Origin: Adhaeribacter aerolatus
Lineage (GTDB): Bacteria > Bacteroidota > Bacteroidia > Cytophagales > Hymenobacteraceae
Length of the DNA stretch: 64,000 nt
Direction: 5' to 3'
Assembly: GCF_007991635.1 (NCBI RefSeq)
Contig: NZ_BJYS01000008.1
Location: forward strand, 62,001 to 126,000
The notes beneath the pieces are model-generated. The model was not told the origin of the DNA. It did no database searches and saw only the letters and a program-made list of their open reading frames with translations. This document shows, in pieces, positions 37,242 through 45,018 of this stretch. Both the position numbers and the translations under genes were made by a program. Every line of letters begins with the position of its first letter. Within the stretch, counting starts at the first letter, position 1.

Positions 37242-37877
37242 ATGAAGATAAGTACTTTCACCTTTAACCCTTTCCAGGAAAATACTTATGTGCTGCACGA
37301 CGAAACCCTGGCGTGCGTAATCGTTGACCCGGGCTGCTACGAGAAAAATGAACAAGCGGCGTTAACCGATTTTATACGGGATAATAAGCTGAAAGTGATA
37401 AAACTGCTGAATACCCACTGCCACATCGATCACGTTTTCGGCAACCAGTTTATCATCGACACTTATCAGGTGCCATTTTATATTCACCAGGCCGATTTAC
37501 CCACGCTGCAGGCCGTACCGGTTTACGCCCCATCTTACGGCTTTCCGCAATACAACCCGGCTACCCCAACCAATTTTTTAAACGAAGGTGATATCGTAAG
37601 CTTTGGCCATACTGAATTAAAAGTATTTTTTACGCCGGGCCACGCACCGGGCCACGTCGTTTTTTACCACGAACCTACTAAAACCTGCGTGGGCGGCGAT
37701 GTATTGTTCCAGCGCAGCATCGGCCGCACCGATTTGCCCGGCGGCAATCACCAGACTTTACTGCATAGTATCCGGACTAAATTATTTACCTTGCCCGACG
37801 AAGTTACCGTTTACCCGGGTCACGGCCCCAGCACCACCATCGGCGAAGAAAAAAAGTATAATCCATTTCTGCGTTAA
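37242..37877 (+). CDS. MBL-fold metallo-hydrolase (glyoxalase II-like)
   Basis: The 211-residue protein has the metal-binding motif THCHIDHVFG (HxHxDH), a downstream FTPGHAPGHVVFY His and VGGDVLF Asp, and the C-terminal YPGHGP His. This is the complete site of the glyoxalase II/YcbL group of small metallo-beta-lactamase-fold hydrolases. Thioester or S-acylglutathione-like hydrolysis is likely; antibiotic hydrolysis is not implied. ATG at 37242 gives the canonical N-terminus MKISTFTFNPFQENTYVL. pssA follows 39 nt downstream. Confidence 0.9.
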   Translation: MKISTFTFNPFQENTYVLHDETLACVIVDPGCYEKNEQAALTDFIRDNKLKVIKLLNTHCHIDHVFGNQFIIDTYQVPFYIHQADLPTLQAVPVYAPSYGFPQYNPATPTNFLNEGDIVSFGHTELKVFFTPGHAPGHVVFYHEPTKTCVGGDVLFQRSIGRTDLPGGNHQTLLHSIRTKLFTLPDEVTVYPGHGPSTTIGEEKKYNPFLR

Positions 37878-37916
37878 TCCCGATCTGGCAAACTGCGTGG
37901 TGTAGCCCTAAAAACT

Positions 37917-38633
37917 ATGAAGAAACATATTCCTAATTTTATTACCTGCCTTAATTTGTTTACGGGCTGCGTGGCCCTGTATATTGCCTTCCAGGGCAAC
38001 CTGGTGTTTGCGGCTTACCTGGTAGGTATTGCCGCCGTTTTCGATTTTCTGGATGGCCTAATCGCCCGGTTATTACACGCTTATTCCGAAATTGGCAAGC
38101 AGCTAGATTCTCTGGCTGATATGGTATCGTTTGGGGTGTTGCCGGGCATTATTATGTTTCAGTTAATGCGCAAAAGCGCCATGGCCAACCCCAATACCTC
38201 CCTGTACGAAGCCGAACTTTTCCCTTTCCTGGCCTTTATTATGATTATATTTTCGGCGCTGCGGCTGGCTAAATTTAATATCGATACCCGGCAAACTACT
38301 TTGTTTATTGGCTTACCTACGCCGGCCAATACGTTGTTTGTCGCTTCGCTGCCCTTAATTCTGGCCTCCGACCAATTTAATTTGGGTCAATATTTTATGA
38401 ACCAGTACGTGTTGCTGGGTTTAACTTTGTTTTTAAGCTATTTACTGGTGGCCGAAATCCCGCTGTTTGCCTTAAAATTTAAAAACCTGGCCTGGAAAGA
38501 TAACGCCACCCGCTTTATTTTTCTTTTAATTGCAATTCCCTTATTGTTTCTCCTTAAATTTGCCGCCGTACCCGTGATAATTGTACTGTATGTGCTTTTA
38601 TCGTTTTTTGCGCAACCGAAACAAAATATATAG
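37917..38633 (+). CDS. pssA: CDP-diacylglycerol-serine O-phosphatidyltransferase
   Basis: The 238-residue inner-membrane enzyme makes phosphatidylserine, precursor of phosphatidylethanolamine. The CDP-alcohol phosphotransferase signature is present as DFLDGLIARLLHAYSEIGKQLDSLADMVSFG, read in two parts (DGxxAR, then GxxxDSxxD). About seven membrane helices are predicted. A psd gene, often adjacent, is not seen. purS follows 12 nt downstream, so the two may share a transcript. Confidence 0.93.
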   Translation: MKKHIPNFITCLNLFTGCVALYIAFQGNLVFAAYLVGIAAVFDFLDGLIARLLHAYSEIGKQLDSLADMVSFGVLPGIIMFQLMRKSAMANPNTSLYEAELFPFLAFIMIIFSALRLAKFNIDTRQTTLFIGLPTPANTLFVASLPLILASDQFNLGQYFMNQYVLLGLTLFLSYLLVAEIPLFALKFKNLAWKDNATRFIFLLIAIPLLFLLKFAAVPVIIVLYVLLSFFAQPKQNI

Positions 38634-38645
38634 ATACCAAAACTT

Positions 38646-38900
38646 ATGAAATTTACTGCCGAAATTGATATTATGCCGCGCCCTGAATTATTAGATCCCC
38701 AAGGCAAAGCGGTGATGCTGGGCCTTGAGCACCTGGGCTTAAGCCAGGTAGCCGATGTTCGGATTGGCAAGCACATCCGGTTAAACCTGGAAGCTGAAAA
38801 TGAGCAGGCTGCCCAGGAGAAAGTGGAGCAGGCTTGTAAAAAACTGCTGGCCAACCTGATTATGGAATCTTATTCTTTTGAGCTTACCCCGGCGGAGTAA
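38646..38900 (+). CDS. purS: Phosphoribosylformylglycinamidine synthase subunit PurS
   Basis: The 84-residue protein begins MKFTAEIDIMPRPELLDPQG and contains VADVRIGKHIRL, matching PurS, the small bridging subunit between PurQ and small PurL. It starts 12 nt after pssA and is followed by a terminator. purQ lies on the same strand 6.7 kb upstream with six other coding regions between. Confidence 0.93.
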   Translation: MKFTAEIDIMPRPELLDPQGKAVMLGLEHLGLSQVADVRIGKHIRLNLEAENEQAAQEKVEQACKKLLANLIMESYSFELTPAE

Positions 38901-38933
38901 ACATATATCATTGCAGTCTTCCCATTTTCATGG

Positions 38934-38969
38934 AAAACCTTGTAGCTAAATAAGTCGCAAGGTTTTTTT
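38934..38969 (+). terminator. Intrinsic terminator after purS
   Basis: AAAACCTTG (38934-38942) pairs with CAAGGTTTT (from 38958), followed by further T residues, just before porU. Confidence 0.75.
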
Positions 38970-38981
38970 GTATATTGCTGT

Positions 38982-41900
38982 ATGCGCAAGAGAATTACCA
39001 AATGGCTACTTCTGATGCTGAGCTTAGCTTTGGCGGAGGTGGGTCTTGCGCAACCCACATCACCTAAATCTGCATCGGTGCTCAGCACCGGGCAATGGTT
39101 TAAACTGGGAATAACCAGCACCGGTCTTTACAAAATAGATAAATATTTATTGCAGGCAGCCGGCTTTTCAGCAGAGGCGATTGATCCGCGGCGCATTAAA
39201 ATTTACGGCAACGGCGGCGGTATGCTCCCCCAACTCAACAGTACTCCCCGTCCGGATGACCTTACCGAAAATGCCATTCTGGTTACCGGCGAAGCCGATG
39301 GCAAATTCGATGCAAACGATTATGTCCTTTTCTACGGCCAGGGCCCGCACCGCTGGCTTTATGACGAGACCAGCCAACGCTTTCGCCATGAATTTAATAT
39401 TTACACCGATACCGCTTATTATTTTATTACTGTAGGCAGTACCGCCGGCAAGCGGGTGCAGGAACAACCAGCCGTAACGGGTGCTACCGTTACCATAAAT
39501 ACGTACCTGGAGCGGCAATTCTACGAGAAAGATTTAATCAGCCCGTTGCAATCGGGACGGGAATGGTACGGCGAAGATTTTACTGCTTTTACGCCTTCCC
39601 GCAATTTTACTTTTCCGGCGGCCAATCTGGTGCCGGGCAGTATTATACAAATTTCCTCGTCCGTAATGGGCAGTTCCCGCGTGGGTAGCGAGTTTACCTT
39701 AAAAGGTAATAATACCATACTTGGAAATCAGTTTATTAATGGGCAGGGCACCCACAATTATCATCCGGTCGGTGAGTATAACCTGGCCCATTTTTCCCTC
39801 AACAGCAATCCCCTTCCGGGTTCTTCCGAACTCACCCTGAACCTCGCGTATAACAACAAAGGCGTACCGGATGCCACCGGTTATTTAAATTACCTGGAAA
39901 TTATTTCCGAACGCTACCTCCGATTACAGGGCAGTCAAACAGCTTTCCGGTCTATACAAAATATTCAGCCACGTGCTTTATCTGCTTTTAAAATCGGAAA
40001 TATTACCCCCGAAACCAGGGTCTGGGAGGTTAGCCAGGCGGCTACCCCAAAAGCCTTGGTCTTAGAAAAAAATAACGGCACCGGTTTGTTCAGTGTGAAA
40101 ACCGACACCTTACGGGAGTTTGTTACATTTACGGGCACTGATTTCCCCAAACCAATATTAGGCGGAAAAGTAGTTAATCAAAACTTACATGCTTTAAATT
40201 TAAATGGTGCGCTGGACTTAGTTATTCTGGCGCATCCGGCTTTTTTAACCGCTGCCGAGAAACTGGCTAATCACCGCCGCACCCACGATAATTTAATGGT
40301 AGAAGTGGTTACGGTTAACCAGGTTTATAACGAATTTTCGTCGGGGGCACCAGATGTAACCGCCATCCGGGATTTTATGAAAATGCTGTACAACCGCAGT
40401 AAGAAGCCGGCTGGCGAGGTCATGCATTTGCTTTTATTCGGTGATTCGTCCTACGATTATAAATCAATGCCAGGCAACGCGCAGCCCCGCACGCCCAACA
40501 ACACCAATTTTGTACCGGTTTACGAATCCCGGCAATCGTTGGACCCGCTGCGCAGCTACTCTTCCGAAGATTATTATGGTTTGCTGGACCCGCACGAAGG
40601 TCTCTGGCAGGAAGAAAACTTTAGCACCCCTGAACTGCTGGATATTGGCATTGGCCGGCTACCTGTGAAAACTTTAACTGAAGCCCAAACCGGAGTAAAT
40701 AAATTAATACATTACGACAGCCCCGCCGGTTTTGGCAACTGGCGCAACCGGGTCACCTTTTTAGCCGATGACGGCGACGGTGCCGAACATTTACGCGATG
40801 CCGAAAACCTGGCTACTTACCTCGCAGAAAACCAACCTGCTTACCACGCCAAAAAAGTTTACCTCGATTTTTTTAAGCAAACCACTGTTCCCAACGGCCA
40901 GCGCTCCCCCGAAACCAATACGACGCTAAATAAAGTTATCGAGCAGGGAACCCTGTTGCTGAATTACACCGGTCACGGCAACGAAACCAGCCTGGCGCAC
41001 GAGCAAATCCTGACTATTTCGCAAATCAAGAACTGGAAAAATTACGACCGCCTTACTTTTATGCTTACGGCTACGTGTGAGTTTGGTCGTTACGACGATC
41101 CCAGACGGAGTTCGGGCGCCGAAGTGGCTTTGCTCAGCAGCCAAGGTGGTGCCATAGGACTGCTTACCACTACCCGCCCCGTATACGCCAGCAACAACCG
41201 TCTTTTAAACCGCCAGTTCTTCGAAAATTTATTTACGCCCCTCAACGGCCGGATGCCCCGCCTCGGCGACCTCTACCGCAGTACCAAAAACAAAAGCCAG
41301 AACCAGATAAACAACCGTAACTTTACTTTGCTCGGCGACCCCAGCCAGCAACTGGCCTACCCGGCTCTAAAGGCCGTTGTTACGAGTATAAATAACAAAG
41401 AAGCCGATACCTTAAAAGCGTTGGCACCGGTTATTTTAACGGGCGCTATTACCGATAGGCAGGATAATATTGTTTCGGATTTTAACGGCCAGGTAGAAAT
41501 AAAAATATTTGACAAACCCGCACAGGTAAAAACGTTGGGAGACGAAAGTACGCCCGCGTACAGCAATATTCAGAATGTGCGGGTGCAGGAAAATTTGTTG
41601 TATAATGGCCTGGCTTCCGTTAAAAACGGAGCTTTCAAACTTAGTTTCAAAGTGCCGAAAGACATTGCCTACCCGATTGATAAAGGAAAAATCAGCCTGT
41701 ATGCCTATAATACCACAACTGACGGCCACGGCGGCAACAATACTATAGCCATTGGCGGCTCGGAGCCAAACCCAGCCGTTGACACTACCCCACCCACCAT
41801 CAAGCTTTACCTCGACGATGAAACCTTTGTACCCGGCGGCATCACCGGTAACCAACCCGTGCTGCTGGCAAAACTTTCCGACGAAAGCGGCCTCAACACC

Positions 41901-42446
41901 AATACCACCGGCATCGGCCACGAAATAACTTTAACGCTGGATATTGATAATACCCGCACCATAATTTTAAATGAGTTTTATACCACCGAAATTGATAATT
42001 TTAAGGCTGGTAATATTGTCTATGCTTTACCGGAATTAGAACCCGGTTCGCATGAGTTAAAGATAAAAGCGTGGGATATATATAATAATTCAGCAGAAGC
42101 ACGTTTACCCTTTATTGTTGTCGGAGATCAAAGTTTCGTCATCGAAAATATTCAGAATTCTCCGAATCCGTTTGGGGCCGAAACTACTTTCAGTTTTAAC
42201 CAAAACCAGGCGGGCGATGACGTAGAAATTCAAATCCAGATTTTAACTTTAGCCGGGCAACTGGTTAAAACCATCCGGGAGAAACGGGCTAAGAGTAAAA
42301 ACCGTATTGCCGACATTACCTGGAATGGAAAAGACGAAGCCGGCAATATTTTAACCAATGGCATTTATATATATAAAGTTAAAATAATTTCTTTAACCAA
42401 AGGAATCTGGACCGAACGGGTGAAAAAGTTGATGATATTAAATTAA
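38982..42446 (+). CDS. porU: Type IX secretion system sortase PorU
   Basis: The 1154-residue protein has a signal peptide (ending VGLAQ) and an N-terminal propeptide-like beta region. A gingipain-type C25 peptidase domain carries the likely catalytic His in NYTGHGNE (about 663) and Cys in LTATCEFGRY (about 698). Beta-sandwich domains and a FlgD-like C-terminal repeat (SPNPFGAETTFSF; NGIYIYKVKI) complete it. PorU cuts off C-terminal sorting domains of T9SS cargo and attaches the proteins to A-LPS at the surface. porV follows 34 nt after the stop, as in many Bacteroidetes. Both catalytic residues are present, so activity is expected. Confidence 0.93.
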   Translation: MRKRITKWLLLMLSLALAEVGLAQPTSPKSASVLSTGQWFKLGITSTGLYKIDKYLLQAAGFSAEAIDPRRIKIYGNGGGMLPQLNSTPRPDDLTENAILVTGEADGKFDANDYVLFYGQGPHRWLYDETSQRFRHEFNIYTDTAYYFITVGSTAGKRVQEQPAVTGATVTINTYLERQFYEKDLISPLQSGREWYGEDFTAFTPSRNFTFPAANLVPGSIIQISSSVMGSSRVGSEFTLKGNNTILGNQFINGQGTHNYHPVGEYNLAHFSLNSNPLPGSSELTLNLAYNNKGVPDATGYLNYLEIISERYLRLQGSQTAFRSIQNIQPRALSAFKIGNITPETRVWEVSQAATPKALVLEKNNGTGLFSVKTDTLREFVTFTGTDFPKPILGGKVVNQNLHALNLNGALDLVILAHPAFLTAAEKLANHRRTHDNLMVEVVTVNQVYNEFSSGAPDVTAIRDFMKMLYNRSKKPAGEVMHLLLFGDSSYDYKSMPGNAQPRTPNNTNFVPVYESRQSLDPLRSYSSEDYYGLLDPHEGLWQEENFSTPELLDIGIGRLPVKTLTEAQTGVNKLIHYDSPAGFGNWRNRVTFLADDGDGAEHLRDAENLATYLAENQPAYHAKKVYLDFFKQTTVPNGQRSPETNTTLNKVIEQGTLLLNYTGHGNETSLAHEQILTISQIKNWKNYDRLTFMLTATCEFGRYDDPRRSSGAEVALLSSQGGAIGLLTTTRPVYASNNRLLNRQFFENLFTPLNGRMPRLGDLYRSTKNKSQNQINNRNFTLLGDPSQQLAYPALKAVVTSINNKEADTLKALAPVILTGAITDRQDNIVSDFNGQVEIKIFDKPAQVKTLGDESTPAYSNIQNVRVQENLLYNGLASVKNGAFKLSFKVPKDIAYPIDKGKISLYAYNTTTDGHGGNNTIAIGGSEPNPAVDTTPPTIKLYLDDETFVPGGITGNQPVLLAKLSDESGLNTNTTGIGHEITLTLDIDNTRTIILNEFYTTEIDNFKAGNIVYALPELEPGSHELKIKAWDIYNNSAEARLPFIVVGDQSFVIENIQNSPNPFGAETTFSFNQNQAGDDVEIQIQILTLAGQLVKTIREKRAKSKNRIADITWNGKDEAGNILTNGIYIYKVKIISLTKGIWTERVKKLMILN

Positions 42447-42480
42447 TATAGTTATATTTACCCCAGAAAAGTAATATTCT

Positions 42481-43596
42481 ATGAAATACAACTCCGGCAC
42501 AAAAAAAAGTCTGCCTTTTTACCTTTTATTTTCCTTATTTTTTACGGGTGCTTTCGCGCAAACAGGTGCTGATGTTGCCACTATTACAACGGCGGTACCT
42601 ATTTTAACCGTTTCGCCGGATGCCCGTTCGGCGGCCATGGGCGATGCCGGGGTAGCCATTAGCCCCGATGCCAATACCATCCACTGGAATCCGGCTAAAC
42701 TTGGTTTTGTTACAAACGACATGGGGGTAGCCCTTTCCTATTCACCCTGGCTGCGTAATATTATCAACGATATGTCGCTCACCTACCTGTCGGGGTACAA
42801 GCGGGTAAGCCAGCGGGGTGCTTTTTCTGCCTCTATGCTTTATTTCGATTTAGGCGATATTCAGTTTACCGACGACCTGGGCAATCCTTTAAATATTCAT
42901 AATCCGAAAGAATATACCTTTAATCTGGCTTATGGTCAGCAATTGAGCAATAATTTAAGCTTAGGCGTGGGCGCCCGTTTCATTCACTCTAATTTATCGG
43001 CCGGTATTAGCGATTCCCGGCCCGGTAATTCGGCCGCCGTGGATATTGGCGTTTACTACACCAACGACCTGACCATTGGCACCCGCGATTACAACCTGGC
43101 GTTTGGTGGTAATATTTCTAACATTGGAGCCAAAATAGCCTATACCAACGCCGACCGAAAAGACTTTCTACCGACCAATTTACGACTGGGTACCGCTTTC
43201 ACTATGAACCTGGACCCTTATAACAAAATTACGCTGGCCATTGATGGTAATAAATTACTGGTACCTTCTTCTGGTGCAGATTCTACCCAAAGTGTGCCGC
43301 GGGCTATTTTCACTTCTTTCGGCGATGCTAAAAACGGCTTTAGCGAAGAATTACAGGAAGTAACCCTTTCAACCGGTTTGGAGTACTGGTACAACGATGT
43401 TTTTGCCGCCCGGGCCGGTTATTTTTACGAAAGCCCGAACAAAGGCGACCGCCATTACCTGAGTATGGGTTTGGGCATGCGTTACCAGAAATTTGGGATT
43501 GATGTAGCGTACCTAGTACCTAATTCGCGCAATAACCCTTTGGCTAATACTTTGCGTTTTACGCTGGTATTAAACATCAACAAGGTAGAAGAATAA
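42481..43596 (+). CDS. porV: Type IX secretion outer-membrane protein PorV (LptO)
   Basis: The 371-residue protein has a signal peptide (ending GAFAQ) and the PorV start of the mature protein, VPILTVSPDARSAAMGDAGVA followed by HWNPAKLGF. The rest is a 14-strand FadL-like barrel ending FTLVLNIN. PorV carries cargo from SprA to PorU at the outer membrane. It directly follows porU. An M16-like gene starts 21 nt later and may share the transcript. Confidence 0.93.
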   Translation: MKYNSGTKKSLPFYLLFSLFFTGAFAQTGADVATITTAVPILTVSPDARSAAMGDAGVAISPDANTIHWNPAKLGFVTNDMGVALSYSPWLRNIINDMSLTYLSGYKRVSQRGAFSASMLYFDLGDIQFTDDLGNPLNIHNPKEYTFNLAYGQQLSNNLSLGVGARFIHSNLSAGISDSRPGNSAAVDIGVYYTNDLTIGTRDYNLAFGGNISNIGAKIAYTNADRKDFLPTNLRLGTAFTMNLDPYNKITLAIDGNKLLVPSSGADSTQSVPRAIFTSFGDAKNGFSEELQEVTLSTGLEYWYNDVFAARAGYFYESPNKGDRHYLSMGLGMRYQKFGIDVAYLVPNSRNNPLANTLRFTLVLNINKVEE

Positions 43597-43617
43597 ACCT
43601 GGGATTAAAAAATATTT

Positions 43618-44901
43618 ATGCTGGACAGAACTATCGCCCCTGCGATACAAAAAATATCATCTATTCAATTACCGGATGCTGAAATTACAGCCTTGCCCAA
43701 CGGAGCAAGGCTGCATTGTTTATATAATTTTAACCAACCTGTATTAAAACTCGAAATTGTTTTCAAAGCCGGCAAATGGTATGAGCCGGCACCCGGCATT
43801 TCTTATTTTACTTCCAAGCTACTGCTGGAAGGTACCCGAAACTACTCGGCCAAGCAGATTGCCGATATGATTGCTTACTACGGCGCTTCTCTGGAGTGCA
43901 ACCAGGGTTTCGACCGGGCAACTTTAACCTTGTACTGCCTGGCCAAGCACCTGGTAAATTTATTGCCTTTGTTAAAGGAAGTTATTACGCAGCCTACTTT
44001 TCCGGAAAACGAGTTTATCCTGCTAAAGAAAAGAACGCTGCAGAATATTGGCATTGAGAAACAAAAAAATACTTACCTGGCTACCAAGCTTCTTACCGAA
44101 AGTATTTTTGGGGGAAGTCATCCGTACGTAGCCGGTCTGGACGAAGCCGTGCTAGAGAATGTTTCACTGACACAGGTAAACGATTTCTTCCGCATCAACT
44201 TTTCGCTTTCGGGTACCGAAATATTCTTTTCCGGCGCCATTGAGCCGGCAGTTACGGAAGCTTTAGTTTCGTTGTTTAATCAAATTGAAGTAAATCATCA
44301 GGCCTTACCGGTAACAAGCCATAGCCTGCGTTATCAACCCCTGGCGCATTACATCGAACGGGAAGACCAAATGCAAACTACGGTACGGATAGGTGGTATC
44401 TGGCCGCTGATGCACGATAAAGATTTTTCGGAATTATTATTACTGAATAAAATTTTAGGTGGCTATTTTGGCTCCCGGCTCATGAAAAATATTCGGGAAG
44501 ACAAAGGCTTTACGTACGGCATTTTTTCGACGGTGTCGGCCAAAGAATATGCCACCATGTTTTACATCGGCACCGATGTAAATTACCAGAACTCCGGCCT
44601 AACCGTAGCTGAAATTCAGAAAGAAATTCAGATTTTGCAGAACGAGCCGGTGCCCGAAGACGAATTGGATGCCGTCCGCAATTATACCATTGGCAAGTTC
44701 ATCAACGATACGAATAATATTTTTGACCAGGTAGATAAGTACAAATCTTTGGTTTTGCACAATCTGCCCATTACCCATTATTCCGACTATTTACAACGGA
44801 TTTCGGAGGTAGGTGCTTACCGCTTAACCGAACTCGCCCAGCAATATTTAAACATGAATGATTTAACTACTGTTTTAGTCGGGAAAGAAGTAAGAGCTTA
44901 A
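43618..44901 (+). CDS. M16-family peptidase homologue lacking the zinc-binding motif
   Basis: The 427-residue M16B-type protein has two M16 halves. In the N-terminal half the place of the inverted zinc motif HxxEH (usually after GxxxE) reads GKWYEPAPGISYFTSKLLLEGT, so no HxxEH is present. The C-terminal half keeps the substrate-binding R/Y pair, GSRLMKNIREDKGFTYG. Such members act as the non-catalytic partner of an active M16 subunit, but no partner gene is present in the window. No signal peptide is evident. It lies 21 nt after porV and is closed by a terminator, so co-expression with the T9SS genes is possible. Confidence 0.82.
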   Translation: MLDRTIAPAIQKISSIQLPDAEITALPNGARLHCLYNFNQPVLKLEIVFKAGKWYEPAPGISYFTSKLLLEGTRNYSAKQIADMIAYYGASLECNQGFDRATLTLYCLAKHLVNLLPLLKEVITQPTFPENEFILLKKRTLQNIGIEKQKNTYLATKLLTESIFGGSHPYVAGLDEAVLENVSLTQVNDFFRINFSLSGTEIFFSGAIEPAVTEALVSLFNQIEVNHQALPVTSHSLRYQPLAHYIEREDQMQTTVRIGGIWPLMHDKDFSELLLLNKILGGYFGSRLMKNIREDKGFTYGIFSTVSAKEYATMFYIGTDVNYQNSGLTVAEIQKEIQILQNEPVPEDELDAVRNYTIGKFINDTNNIFDQVDKYKSLVLHNLPITHYSDYLQRISEVGAYRLTELAQQYLNMNDLTTVLVGKEVRA

Positions 44902-44934
44902 AATTTTCAACCGGAATTTGAAGCAAGCGCATTG

Positions 44935-44976
44935 AAAATAAAATCCCGTTAAATAAACTTAGCGGGATTTTATTTT
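44935..44976 (+). terminator. Intrinsic terminator after the M16-like gene
   Basis: A 14-bp stem (44935-44948 with 44963-44976; AAATCCCG/CGGGATTT core) with flanking A- and T-runs lies between convergent genes and could serve both. Confidence 0.8.
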
Positions 44977-45018
44977 TAAGTTGGTTTAACCTAAATGGCG
45001 TTGATGTTGTAATTGAAT

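Noticed and set aside
37242-37877. Beta-lactamase
   Set aside because: Motifs and size fit the glyoxalase II-like group; no signal peptide is present.
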